From: Lutispora thermophila DSM 19022 | Lineage (GTDB): Bacteria > Bacillota > Clostridia > Lutisporales > Lutisporaceae | Reading direction: 5' to 3' | Length of the DNA stretch: 64,000 nucleotides | Assembly (NCBI RefSeq): GCF_900142105.1 | Contig: NZ_FQZS01000009.1 | Coordinates: forward strand, 1 to 64,000 | Shown here: positions 1 to 8,652 of the stretch, one piece after another | Numbering within the stretch: position 1 is the first letter of the stretch | Layout: each line of letters starts with the position of its first letter | Position numbers and translations under genes: made by a program | Notes under the pieces: generated by a model | Seen by the model: the letters and a program-made list of their open reading frames with translations, nothing else | Told to the model about the DNA's origin: nothing | Databases searched by the model: none

Positions 1-114
1 TTTAGAAATATTTATAACAATCAAGGAAGCCTTTCTTAAAACCCATTACGGAAAGTAATCTTAAGGTAAAATTATATTTCCTATGGGTTATAAAAAATTA
101 AAAATTTTTTATAA
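1..114 (+). ncRNA. Structured intergenic leader element, copy A (5' end cut by window)
   Basis: This stretch matches two other places in the window: 48039-48143 (+) and 62945-63058 (-). Shared blocks are a hairpin AAGGAAGCCTTTCTT (24-38), AACCCAT (42-48), an AAGGTA-AATTATA block and CTATGGGTTAT (81-91). AACCCAT can pair with ATGGGTT, enclosing a small ATTAC/GTAAT hairpin. A 13-bp perfect hairpin (GTTATAAAAAATT with its complement) follows at about 86-114. The resemblance and pairing are seen directly; the idea that it is a transcribed leader is inferred from copies B and C. The nearest confident gene downstream is the peptidase at 675. Confidence 0.5.
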
Positions 115-661
115 CAAGTGTCCCAAAACACCTCCCTCATTTCGTTATATTAGTGAAGGCAAAGTGAAGAAAATATTTAAAGTTATTTATCAGCAATATT
201 GTACTATCCAGGTCATGAGCATATGAACGTAAAGAGAAGATGTAACTATAGCATATTAATTTTAGGAGGATTAAAAAAGAAAATAACGATACCATTGATT
301 ACAATTGTATCTATTCTCATTTTCTGTCTGTCGTTTACCCCTTCCTCACAGGGTATTCTTCTGGCAGACAACGATATTCACTCTGCATATCTAAGCATTA
401 TAAAAGGACCCATGTGTCCTAATCGCAAGAATAATGCGATCCTTATCAAACTACATAACTGCCCCTGGATATTATATAGATGCTTATCTATGTAAAAACT
501 TCTATACCTGTGCAATAAAAAAATATGAAATATCTGTTATTGAATACTTCCAATGCTATAACTGCAAGCACATAGAAAATATCTAAACAAAAGAAGAGCA
601 TTCCAGATCTCATGCAACAGATGGCTGGCTCCCCTAATTACAGGAGCCTATATTAAAACCT
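115..661. other. Intergenic stretch without a confident gene
   Basis: One weak open frame (199-495, +) has a TTG start and a hydrophobic stretch resembling a signal peptide. An internal AGGAGG-like site near 265 is not followed by a normal start codon, and the frame has no recognisable family. A 6-bp hairpin GGCTCC/GGAGCC lies at 627-648, just before the peptidase ribosome-binding site. I see no other supported feature. Confidence 0.4.
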
Positions 662-674
662 AGGAGGGATACAT

Positions 675-2609
675 ATGTACAAAAAAAACATGAAATTCAC
701 CGCCGTATTAATAATGTTGTCAATCCTATTATCAGGCTGCAATGCAGGGATTAAACAAGCTGCGGCAAGCAAGGTCAGCAGCAGTTCTCCCATAGAAGCC
801 ACAATCCATTACCTCACTTCTGATGAGTGTGACGGCCGGCTCATTGGTACCGCCGGCAACAAAAAGGCTCAGGAATATGTAGTTAAAAAGTTTGAGGAGT
901 ATTTAATCAAGCCTTTCAATGGAAGCTATTACCACCCTTACTCCCAGGAAGTTATAAACCTCAAGGAAAATATCCTTGAACTGAAGTTGGATGATTCTAA
1001 AAAAGACTCAAAGAATCTGGAATACGGAAAGGATTACATAGAGAGGTCATTGAGCCGTTGCAAATTAGAACTTCCTTTGCACATCGGAAATGATATTAAT
1101 GAGGATTGCATACTGGTAACTGAGGATATTATTGATCCAAACATCAAAAATGACAAAGTAAAAGCTGCATTGGTGGTATCAGAAAAGCTTCTCAGAGGTT
1201 CAATATCGCCAAACAGGTTGGGCAGTAAATGCGTTTTTTCTATAACACCGAAGGTTTATGAACAGTTAAAGAAGGCAGATAAAGCATATCTTTCCCTTGA
1301 CTACAGCATAGACGAAATAACAGAAAACAATGTAGCAGGGGTGTTGGAAGGTCACAATTCCAACAAGGCTGTTGTTATCATGGCTCATATTGACCATGTG
1401 GGCAGCATCGGAAACACCATATGGCGTGGTGCTGTAGACAACGGCTCCGGCGTGGCCCTAATGATGGATATGGTCAACAAGTTGGCTCAATATGCAAAAT
1501 CAAATAAATTGGGCTGTGACATTGTTTTTTGCGCCGTAAACGGAGAAGAAACTTTTTTAAACGGAAGCAGGGCCTTTGCAGAGGAAATCTATAATAGATA
1601 TGGTGAAGTAACAAATATTAACATAGACTGCGTGGGAGAAAAAGGAAAAGACGCTGTATATGTTGATGCCGATATTCAATCATCGGAATCGGAAAATCTC
1701 GCCAAATATTTATCGGAACATTTTAAACAAAGCGGCTTCAAGTCTGAGGTGGCATCAGGCAAATATACAAGCGATCATTACTCATTTTCTGTAGGTATAA
1801 ATGTTACTACAGGTTACAACTTTGATCTAATCCATACTGTTGATGACACGGCAGACAAGCTTGACACAGGCTTTATGGAAAAAATCAGCGACGCCTTGAC
1901 TAAATTTGTTACAGAGTATATAGACAAGGAGCTGGAAAACGAACCGGATCAAATAAGCAGGATAATCAAAGAGGAAAAGGAAAGACTGGATTTCGGACAG
2001 TATAAATTCGTTGAAGCTGACGGAGAGCTCTTATATATACACAATGGAAACTTCAAAGGCTCATTGGAGGAAGCAAACAAATTGTTGGGAAGTGATGATT
2101 TAAGCTTTATACCTGCGGAATTAAACGGATTGCCTCTGAAAGAAATCAGCATAAATGCATTCAAAAGCAAATTTGTTGATACTCCTCCAGCTAACCAGCA
2201 TGAACCGGGAAAAGTCTATAACCACAAAAATATACTTTCCCAATTTAATAATATGTCCATATGCTACTATGGTGAATCTAAATTAAGTGAAATATCAGTA
2301 GATAAGTATTTAACCGGAATCATGCCGGACATGGATTGGTACAAAAATCAAGTAGAAAACAAGATAAGTAATGCACAGACCATTGGCATCAATAATAAAA
2401 GGTATTATATAATAAAGCCCGAAATGAAAGGAGAATTCCATATATTAGCTTATATAGACAAGCATCCGCAACGGATTTATTTTTATAGAATTGCAGGAAC
2501 AGATCTGGAAAAGGTTATTAATGACAAAAGCCTCTTAAGTGCATATATAAATGACAATCACATGGAAGATCTTATAGATAATATCTCCAAATGGCTAAAC
2601 CAGCAATAA
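675..2609 (+). CDS. Secreted M28-family zinc metallopeptidase, lipoprotein
   Basis: The 644-residue product has a lipoprotein signal (lipobox LLSGC, Cys22) and should be exported and lipid-anchored. An N-terminal CDGRLIGTAGN motif (53-63) is typical of M28 aminopeptidases. The dinuclear zinc site is complete: H238 in HIDHVG, D255 in AVDNGSG, E291/E292 in NGEE, D318 in NIDCVG and H387 in LIHTVDD. About 200 residues after the catalytic domain match nothing I recognise. The ATG at 675 is set by AGGAGGG seven bases upstream. The likely role is release of N-terminal residues from extracellular peptides; specificity cannot be read from sequence. It stands alone and converges on the Nudix gene. Confidence 0.88.
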   Translation: MYKKNMKFTAVLIMLSILLSGCNAGIKQAAASKVSSSSPIEATIHYLTSDECDGRLIGTAGNKKAQEYVVKKFEEYLIKPFNGSYYHPYSQEVINLKENILELKLDDSKKDSKNLEYGKDYIERSLSRCKLELPLHIGNDINEDCILVTEDIIDPNIKNDKVKAALVVSEKLLRGSISPNRLGSKCVFSITPKVYEQLKKADKAYLSLDYSIDEITENNVAGVLEGHNSNKAVVIMAHIDHVGSIGNTIWRGAVDNGSGVALMMDMVNKLAQYAKSNKLGCDIVFCAVNGEETFLNGSRAFAEEIYNRYGEVTNINIDCVGEKGKDAVYVDADIQSSESENLAKYLSEHFKQSGFKSEVASGKYTSDHYSFSVGINVTTGYNFDLIHTVDDTADKLDTGFMEKISDALTKFVTEYIDKELENEPDQISRIIKEEKERLDFGQYKFVEADGELLYIHNGNFKGSLEEANKLLGSDDLSFIPAELNGLPLKEISINAFKSKFVDTPPANQHEPGKVYNHKNILSQFNNMSICYYGESKLSEISVDKYLTGIMPDMDWYKNQVENKISNAQTIGINNKRYYIIKPEMKGEFHILAYIDKHPQRIYFYRIAGTDLEKVINDKSLLSAYINDNHMEDLIDNISKWLNQQ

Positions 2610-2753
2610 ATTTTTATACCTCCATGCCGAAAAAGAATAACTTCTGCCTCCTTTATTGAAATACGAGTTTTCACGATGGATACTGAAGCAGGAGGAAGTA
2701 AGCAACTGAATGTATATATTAAATTTGCATGTGGCTGCAATAATCGCATGAGT

Positions 2754-2812
2754 AAGGTTTCCTTTGGATGTGATCCTCCAAATAGGAAACCTTTCTTAAA
2801 TTACATTTTGTT
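2754..2812. repeat. Short hairpin copy of the leader-element family (copy D)
   Basis: AAGGTTTCCT (2754-2763) and AGGAAACCTT (2784-2793) form a perfect 10-bp stem between two convergent genes. Compared with AAGGCTTCCT/AGGAAGCCTT at 48039, the middle base pair has changed on both arms (C-G to T-A), a compensatory change. The sequence after the stem (CTTTCTTAAA...CATT) continues to resemble the longer copies. It may act as a bidirectional terminator. Confidence 0.45.
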
Positions 2813-2816
2813 TAGA

Positions 2817-3224
2817 TTAATTTTCAGGATAAGACTTCAACAACTTCTCAACAAACACAATATCTGCAGGCATGAATTCATAGTCCGCCAGTTCTCCCAA
2901 TGTTACCCACTTTGCATCATTATGCTCATTAAGCTTCATGGTACCTCCTGTTATCTCTGCATTAAAAACTGTGAAGAGCACCTCTTTGTTGTCAAAATGA
3001 TATACATTTGTGGTAAATACATCCAGTACTCTTATATCCAAATCAAGCTCTTCTTTTATTTCACGTATTATACACTCCTCCAGTGTTTCCCCTTCTTCCA
3101 ACTTGCCACCGGGAAACTCCCACAGAAGTCCGCATTCGTCATCAGCTCCCCGCTGGCATATGAGATATTTTCCATCCTTTTTTATTATTGCAGCTGTTAC
3201 CTGTTTCACTATATACACCTTCAT
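2817..3224 (-). CDS. Nudix hydrolase, MutT/8-oxo-dGTPase-like
   Basis: The 135-residue protein carries a nearly canonical Nudix box (G40, E46, R54, E55, E58, E59). The usual Gly near the end of the box is Asp61. The surrounding WEFPGGK and the N-terminal VTAAIIKKDGKYLICQR pattern are typical of MutT-type enzymes that remove oxidised nucleoside triphosphates. Members of this compact group also hydrolyse other nucleoside diphosphate derivatives, so the substrate is inferred. It is monocistronic and converges on the M28 peptidase, with hairpin copy D between the two genes. Confidence 0.85.
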   Translation of the reverse strand: MKVYIVKQVTAAIIKKDGKYLICQRGADDECGLLWEFPGGKLEEGETLEECIIREIKEELDLDIRVLDVFTTNVYHFDNKEVLFTVFNAEITGGTMKLNEHNDAKWVTLGELADYEFMPADIVFVEKLLKSYPEN

Positions 3225-3363
3225 CCTAAATATTAATATGATTTTGACTTTCGATTCTTATTATTTCTATCTTACATAGATTTTTCCCTTCCAGGTTCGT
3301 AATATTATATTTCCTAAAATATTTTTTCGTCTTAATAAGACATTTTTCACTTAAAGCTTTACA

Positions 3364-3392
3364 TTGACAATGATTTCTTCCATTTGTAGTAT
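3364..3392 (+). promoter_or_regulatory. Sigma-A-type promoter for the dehydrogenase gene
   Basis: TTGACA (3364-3369) and TAGTAT (3387-3392) are separated by 17 bases. The site lies 74 bases before the start codon at 3466, which has AAAGGAG just upstream. Confidence 0.6.
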
Positions 3393-3465
3393 AAAGTAAA
3401 AGCATAAGGGAAAGTCTCATAGATTTTAATGAAGCCATATTAATATTCAGAAAGGAGTATGACAA

Positions 3466-4440
3466 ATGAAGCTGGTTGTACTGGATGGATACACGTTGAA
3501 TCCTGGAGATTTGTCCTGGAAGCAACTTGAAGCTTTTGGACAATTGGTGGTCTATGACAGAACTGCTTTTGACAGAAATAACGATGATTTAATACTTGAA
3601 AGAATCAGAGATGCGGATATAGTTTTTACCAATAAAACTCCGTTGCCTGGCAATGTTTTGGAAAAAACGGAAAAGCTTAAATTCATATGTGTCCTCGCAA
3701 CAGGCTATGACGTGGTGGATATAAAAACAGCAGCCCAAAAAGGCATAATCGTAACCAACATACCCAGTTATGGCACTGCTACTGTTGCCCAGATGGCAAT
3801 GGCCTTGCTGATGGAAATATGTCATCATGTGGGAGCTCACAATGAGTCAGTGCATAAGGGTGATTGGGCAAACTGTCCTGACTGGTGTTATTGGCATTAT
3901 CCCATAATAGAGCTGGCAGGGAAGACCATGGGGATAATAGGATATGGAAGAATAGGTCAGGCTACAGGAAAGATCGCACAGGCCATAGGCATGAATGTAC
4001 TGGCATACGATACCTATAAAAATAAAGATTTGGAATGTGAAACCATGAGATATGCGGAACTGGAAGAATTACTGGCTAATTCAGATGTTATAGCCTTGCA
4101 CTGTCCTTCCACAGAGGATACTAGAGGAATAATAAACAAGAATACCATAGCTAAAATGAAGGATGGTGTAATCATAATAAACAACTCCAGAGGAACCTTA
4201 ATAATGGAAGATGATCTGGCAGAAGCATTAAACAGCGGAAAAGTAGCAGGCGCAGCCCTTGATGTAGTATCTTCAGAACCTATAAAAGAAAGCAATCCCC
4301 TGCTTAATGCAAGGAATTGCATTATCACACCTCATATTTCCTGGGCTTCAAAGGAAGCAAGACAGAGGATCATGGATATGGCTGTAGATAACTTGAAACA
4401 CTATTTATCAGGAAACCCTATTAATGTGGTAAATGTTTGA
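3466..4440 (+). CDS. D-2-hydroxyacid dehydrogenase, probable glycerate dehydrogenase (hydroxypyruvate reductase)
   Basis: The 324-residue protein has the family layout: an NAD-binding Rossmann motif G159-Y-G161-R-I-G164 and the catalytic triad R242 (NSRG), E271 (SSEP) and H290 (TPHISW). The family reduces 2-keto acids to D-2-hydroxy acids with NAD(P)H in the cytosol. The ...PHISWAS ending and a convergent glycerate kinase 100 bases away favour hydroxypyruvate/glycerate as substrate. Glyoxylate, phosphoglycerate or another 2-keto acid cannot be excluded. The gene has its own promoter at 3364. Confidence 0.82.
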   Translation: MKLVVLDGYTLNPGDLSWKQLEAFGQLVVYDRTAFDRNNDDLILERIRDADIVFTNKTPLPGNVLEKTEKLKFICVLATGYDVVDIKTAAQKGIIVTNIPSYGTATVAQMAMALLMEICHHVGAHNESVHKGDWANCPDWCYWHYPIIELAGKTMGIIGYGRIGQATGKIAQAIGMNVLAYDTYKNKDLECETMRYAELEELLANSDVIALHCPSTEDTRGIINKNTIAKMKDGVIIINNSRGTLIMEDDLAEALNSGKVAGAALDVVSSEPIKESNPLLNARNCIITPHISWASKEARQRIMDMAVDNLKHYLSGNPINVVNV

Positions 4441-4543
4441 TGCTACGTGCTGTGTTGCCTAGTGTATTTTTCCAGTGTCCGGCACCGTGCTACGGGTATT
4501 GGGGTAGATCACTGGCGCCTACATAAAGACACTTTTATTGGTT

Positions 4544-5686
4544 TCATGGCTGAGAAACATTAGCCATAAAAAGACTCATAACATTCTGGGCGGTGGAGGT
4601 CAGAAGCTCAGAGGTTTCCACCATGGATTCCTCAAGAGACATGGGTCGATTGATTATGGAAAATACGCTGTTTAGACCTTCTGAGTAAAGTTCCTCCACT
4701 CCATCACCTATGGATCCACAAATGCCCACAACAGGAATCCCCTGCTTTTTAGCAGCCTCTATTATGCCAGAAATGGTCTTGCCGTATTTAGTCTGATGAT
4801 CCATCCTGCCTTCTCCTGTGATAATCAGGTTTGCACCCTTTATCCTTTCTTCAAAACCAATAGTTTCCATCAATATGTCTATGCCCTTCTCCAGCTTGGC
4901 ATCAAGGAAAGCCAGCAGTCCTGCTCCTAATCCTCCTGCCGCTCCCGCTCCGGGAACAAGCGCTACACTTTTATTCAGATCTCTTTCTATTATCTCCGAC
5001 AAGCGCTTCAATGCCATGTCAAGCTTCTCTATCATGGCATCATCTGCACCTTTTTGCCTTCCGTATACATAGGCAGCTCCAGTTGATCCATAGAGTATAT
5101 TATCCACATCACAAAATACCCTGAAACGGCTCTCTGCCACCCTTGGATCCAATTGGCTCAAATCTATGGCATCCAGTTTCAGCAGTCCTCCTCCGTTCAA
5201 CTCAATTGCATTGCCATCCCAATCATAGAACTTTGCTCCTAATGCAGCAGCCATTCCGATGCCTCCATCGTTGGTAGCACTGCCTCCGATGCCTATTATA
5301 AAGTTTCGGCAACCTCTGTCCAAAGCATCCTTTATGAGCTGTCCCGTTCCATATGTAGTAGTTTTCATCGGATTTCTTTCCATGTCTGACAGCAATGCCA
5401 GTCCAGAAGCAGCCGCCATCTCAATTACCGCAGTTTCATCCTTATCTGCCAATCCATACTGGGCTTTAATATCTCTAAATAATGGATCCTTAACTTCAGC
5501 AATAACCTTATGTCCTCCCAGAGAATCCATAAGAGCATCCACCGTGCCTTCTCCCCCGTCTGCCATAGGTATTGCAACAATTTCCACAGATGGATCAGCT
5601 CTTTTTATACCCTTTCCTATGGCAACACATACTTGACGGGATGAAAGGCTTCCCTTGAATGAATCAGGAGCTATGACTACTTTCAT
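4544..5686 (-). CDS. garK: Glycerate 2-kinase (GarK/GlxK family)
   Basis: The 380-residue protein begins MKVVIAPDSFKGSLSS, the signature of the type-1 glycerate kinase family. It contains PMADGGEGT, FIIGIGGSATNDGG and TGEGRMDHQT, which are conserved there. The reaction is ATP-dependent phosphorylation of D-glycerate to 2-phosphoglycerate. With the adjacent dehydrogenase it would feed hydroxypyruvate-derived carbon into lower glycolysis. Length is normal and no lesion is visible. It is followed on the same strand by a nitroreductase 17 bases upstream in gene order, so co-transcription is possible. Confidence 0.9.
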   Translation of the reverse strand: MKVVIAPDSFKGSLSSRQVCVAIGKGIKRADPSVEIVAIPMADGGEGTVDALMDSLGGHKVIAEVKDPLFRDIKAQYGLADKDETAVIEMAAASGLALLSDMERNPMKTTTYGTGQLIKDALDRGCRNFIIGIGGSATNDGGIGMAAALGAKFYDWDGNAIELNGGGLLKLDAIDLSQLDPRVAESRFRVFCDVDNILYGSTGAAYVYGRQKGADDAMIEKLDMALKRLSEIIERDLNKSVALVPGAGAAGGLGAGLLAFLDAKLEKGIDILMETIGFEERIKGANLIITGEGRMDHQTKYGKTISGIIEAAKKQGIPVVGICGSIGDGVEELYSEGLNSVFSIINRPMSLEESMVETSELLTSTAQNVMSLFMANVSQP

Positions 5687-5703
5687 ATACCAGTATCCTC
5701 AAT

Positions 5704-6207
5704 TTACCATTTATTATAATGAACTCTCTCAGGCCTGAATCTTTCTCTTACTTCTCTTTCCTCACCGGGATATCCTACTGCAATAACTGCCACAGGTACT
5801 ACATGCTCAGGCAAAGATAACATTTCTGAAACCTTTTCCATAAAAATTTCCCTAGGATATACACCACACCAGCATGTTCCTAATCCCATTGAATGGGCTT
5901 CAAGAAGAATGTTTTGTATAGCTGCGGACATGTCCTGTATCCAGAAGACACCGTCATATTTCAAGTTGCTTGTATCACAACATGGCACAATTGCCACAGG
6001 CGCTTCATATAGCATCTGAGTATAAGGATGGAATTTAGGTATCTCATCCAGAATGGCTCTATCCCTTATGACTACAAAATGCCAAGGTTGCTCATTACCG
6101 GCAGAAGGCGCATACATGGCAGCTCTGAGCAATTCATTGATCTGCTCATCTGTTACTGGTTTGTTTTCATATTTTCTAATACTTCTTCTAGTATATATCT
6201 CTTTCAT
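5704..6207 (-). CDS. Nitroreductase-family FMN oxidoreductase
   Basis: The 167-residue product starts MKEIYTRRSIRKYENKPV, with the RRSIRKY phosphate-contact motif of FMN nitroreductases. AAMYAPSAGNEQPWHFVV and GLGTCWCGVYP follow the family pattern. These homodimeric flavoproteins reduce nitro compounds, quinones or enoates with NAD(P)H; the natural substrate is unknown here. The size is at the short end but complete. It lies just upstream of glycerate kinase on the same strand. Confidence 0.85.
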   Translation of the reverse strand: MKEIYTRRSIRKYENKPVTDEQINELLRAAMYAPSAGNEQPWHFVVIRDRAILDEIPKFHPYTQMLYEAPVAIVPCCDTSNLKYDGVFWIQDMSAAIQNILLEAHSMGLGTCWCGVYPREIFMEKVSEMLSLPEHVVPVAVIAVGYPGEEREVRERFRPERVHYNKW

Positions 6208-6267
6208 ATCATCACTACTCCTTCCATTATTTTTTTATTAGTATATCATAAAATTTGCTTGCAGATG

Positions 6268-6876
6268 CTATTTCCCACCCAGTTGTTCACGTAAGTACCT
6301 GGGAACTTCATATTCTGCCTCTTTGTTTATAGTGACTACCTTTATACCTGCCCTTTGGGCTGCTCCAACCATCATTGTTGCAGTAGAAGTATAGAAGGAT
6401 GTACCTACTACCAGCAATTCATCGGCAGAGCCTATAAGATCAATTGCATCATAATATCTGGGTATGTTTTCACCGTATAGAACTATGTTGGGTTTCAACA
6501 GTCCGCTGCATTCGTCACAGTGCAGGGATTTGTTCACATATGAGAAATCAAAATGCTTATTACATCTGGTGCAAAACACATAGTCAAAATTGCCATGTAT
6601 CTCAACAACCTGCTTGCTTCCTGCCTTTTTGTGAAGTCCGTCAATATTCATAGTAACCACAGGTATGTCATATTCAGTTAAGGCCATATGAGCTGCATTA
6701 GGGGAAGCATTATCGATGTTCCTTTTCATCTCAAGGAGAACTCTATAAAAATCCTCAGTATTGCTCATAAAATAGTCTATGCTCAGCTTTTCCCTTACCC
6801 CATCCATATCCTGAAATGTTGGTATGCCGCTAGCCTTGGATATACCTGCACCTGTAAAGGCAGCAATTTTTTTCAT
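6268..6876 (-). CDS. Sirtuin (Sir2-family NAD-dependent protein deacylase)
   Basis: The 202-residue protein carries the sirtuin landmarks: TGAGIS (8-13), MNIDGLHKKAG (76-86), catalytic H94 in EIHG, a zinc knuckle C102/C105/C120/C123, and VVGTSF near the end. The reaction is removal of acyl groups from lysine using NAD. The protein is roughly 40 residues shorter than many bacterial CobB proteins but has all motifs. The start is set by GGAGGGAG upstream of the ATG. It appears monocistronic. Confidence 0.88.
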   Translation of the reverse strand: MKKIAAFTGAGISKASGIPTFQDMDGVREKLSIDYFMSNTEDFYRVLLEMKRNIDNASPNAAHMALTEYDIPVVTMNIDGLHKKAGSKQVVEIHGNFDYVFCTRCNKHFDFSYVNKSLHCDECSGLLKPNIVLYGENIPRYYDAIDLIGSADELLVVGTSFYTSTATMMVGAAQRAGIKVVTINKEAEYEVPRYLREQLGGK

Positions 6877-7015
6877 AGGCTCCCTCCTTTCTCTTCATTG
6901 ACCTTCCATATTATTACTATATCACACTTTATTCCTATATAATATGGTTTATTTGTGACTTTAGAATACATAACACCGATATGTTCGTATTAGAAGTACA
7001 TTTGTAATTTGTAGC

Positions 7016-7044
7016 TTGACAAATCGATGCAGCCATCATAAAAT
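7016..7044 (+). promoter_or_regulatory. Consensus sigma-A promoter for lysC
   Basis: TTGACA (7016-7021), a 17-base spacer and TAAAAT (7039-7044) form a near-perfect promoter. The same pair of hexamers and spacing is used in front of metF (47994-48022). Transcription would begin near 7051, leaving an 85-base leader. Confidence 0.75.
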
Positions 7045-7050
7045 AGAGAA

Positions 7051-7135
7051 TAATGATTAGGACGAGCTTTATCGGAACCCTCATCCTATATTTGGATAGG
7101 GTTTTTATTATTACAGAGTATGAGGGGGAATAGTA
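7051..7135 (+). promoter_or_regulatory. lysC leader with terminator-like hairpin and alternative Shine-Dalgarno pairing
   Basis: AACCCTCATCC (7076-7086) pairs with GGATAGGGTT (7094-7103), followed by a T-run, which has the shape of an intrinsic terminator inside the leader. The arm CCCTCAT (7078-7084) is also exactly complementary to ATGAGGG (7120-7126), which overlaps the lysC ribosome-binding site GAGGGGG (7122-7128). The two folds are mutually exclusive. It lacks the size and landmarks of a lysine riboswitch or a T-box, so any ligand or trigger is unknown. Confidence 0.4.
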
Positions 7136-8449
7136 ATGAATAGCATAATAGTTGCAAAGTTTGGCGGTAGTTCTCTGGCAGATAGCCAACAATTTGCCAA
7201 GGTAAAAAAGATTATAGAATCCGATAATAGGAGAAGATACATAATACCTTCTGCCCCGGGTAAAAGGGATAGAAAGGATCATAAAGTAACGGATCTTCTG
7301 TACATGTGTCAGCAACTTGCTGCACATAATCTCAGCTTCGATGAGGTTTATAATATTGTAAAAAAAAGATACATGGACATATGTTCAGATCTGAGCCTTT
7401 CCTTTGGGATAGAAGATATTTTGGATGAAATAAGGGGAGAAATAATTAAAGGTGCCTCAAAAGATTATGCCGCCAGCAGGGGAGAATATCTTAACGGCCT
7501 TATATTGTCTCATTATATAGGTTATGAATTCATTGATGCTTCAGAATTGATCTTGTTTGATGAATCAGGAAAATTTGATGCTGATGCTACTTATAATAGA
7601 ATTGAATCTAGCCTCTCTCAGGTACAGAAAGCAGTGATACCCGGATTTTACGGCATAATGCCCAATGGGGCTATAAAAACTTTCTCACGAGGAGGTTCTG
7701 ATATAACAGGTTCCATAATAGCAAGGGGTATAAACGCCGAAGTATATGAAAACTGGACCGACGTTTCCGGTTTTCTCATGACAGACCCGAATATTGTAAA
7801 GAACCCTCGACCAATTGAAGAAATTACCTACAAGGAGCTTCGTGAACTTTCCTACATGGGTGCTTCCGTATTGCATGAAGAAGCCATCTTTCCCACAAAG
7901 GAAACAGGAATTCCTATCATAATAAAAAATACCAATGCGCCGGAAGAAAAAGGCACCATGATATTAAGTGACATCTCCCCAATAAGCCATCATGGCACCA
8001 TCACGGGAATCGCCGGTAAAAAGGATTTCACTGTAATATCCATCGAAAAGACACTCATGGGCTCTGACAAAAGCTTCTTCAGAAAACTGATGACAATAAT
8101 GGAAACAAATGATATTGCCATAGAACATATGCCTTCCAGCATAGACTCCATATCACTGGTTATCTCTAATTCAGAGCTTAACTCGAAACTCCAAAGAGTG
8201 ATTGAAGAAATAAGAATATACTGCAACCCGGATTCAATAATCTGCTATCCCAATATGGCACTTATTGCAGTAGTAGGAAGAGGCATGATTAAAACCAAGG
8301 GCATATCCGCGAAAGTCTTTACTGCTTTAGCCAAGGAAGGTATAAATATTCGAATGATAACTCAAGGCTCCAGCGAATTGAACATAATAGTTGGAGTTGA
8401 AAATGCAGATTTTGAAAATGCCATAAGAGCCATATATGAAGCTTTCTAG
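7136..8449 (+). CDS. lysC: Aspartate kinase
   Basis: The 437-residue protein opens with VAKFGGSSLADS, the ATP-binding KFGGTS motif of aspartokinases. It has SRGGSDITGS and a Thr/Asp-rich WTDVSGFLMTDP substrate loop. The C-terminal third (from about residue 290) contains two ACT-domain repeats, the usual site of lysine or threonine feedback. It phosphorylates L-aspartate, the first step to lysine, threonine and methionine. No diaminopimelate genes are adjacent, but metH/metF and thrC lie elsewhere in the window. Expression may be controlled by the hairpin leader at 7051-7135. Confidence 0.92.
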   Translation: MNSIIVAKFGGSSLADSQQFAKVKKIIESDNRRRYIIPSAPGKRDRKDHKVTDLLYMCQQLAAHNLSFDEVYNIVKKRYMDICSDLSLSFGIEDILDEIRGEIIKGASKDYAASRGEYLNGLILSHYIGYEFIDASELILFDESGKFDADATYNRIESSLSQVQKAVIPGFYGIMPNGAIKTFSRGGSDITGSIIARGINAEVYENWTDVSGFLMTDPNIVKNPRPIEEITYKELRELSYMGASVLHEEAIFPTKETGIPIIIKNTNAPEEKGTMILSDISPISHHGTITGIAGKKDFTVISIEKTLMGSDKSFFRKLMTIMETNDIAIEHMPSSIDSISLVISNSELNSKLQRVIEEIRIYCNPDSIICYPNMALIAVVGRGMIKTKGISAKVFTALAKEGINIRMITQGSSELNIIVGVENADFENAIRAIYEAF

Positions 8450-8467
8450 CTATATAAAATGAGGATG

Positions 8468-8512
8468 GAAAGGCTTCCTAAGAAGCTGCTTATATACTTA
8501 GGAAACCTTTCA
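8468..8512. terminator. Long hairpin between lysC and the NIF3-like gene (leader-family copy E)
   Basis: AAAGGCTTCCTAAG (8469-8482) pairs with CTTAGGAAACCTTT (8497-8510) with a single mismatch, and GGATG/CATCC extends the stem. It lies between convergent genes and probably ends both transcripts. The arms share AAGGCTTCCT and AGGAA-CCTTTC with the leader-element family. Confidence 0.5.
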
Positions 8513-8652
8513 TCCCCAATGGTGTTGAATCTAAACTCCAAAGGAGCCGAGATCCAGTACGAACATCATTAACAATAGTATATTAAGACAGTGCTTTCAT
8601 TTCTCTTAGTTAAAAACCATTAATGTTAAATTAGAATTATATTTTACAAGGG

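Noticed and set aside
199-495. 98-codon frame with signal-like hydrophobic segment
   Set aside because: TTG start without ribosome-binding site; the internal AGGAGG is not followed by a usable start; no family. Kept only as a remark on the intergenic stretch.
1949-2170. Open frames antisense to strong genes across the window
   Set aside because: They lie inside clear coding genes on the other strand, lack ribosome-binding sites and family features.
7051-7135. Lysine riboswitch or T-box before lysC
   Set aside because: The leader is only about 85 bases and has neither the five-helix lysine aptamer core nor the T-box AGGGUGGNACCGCG sequence.
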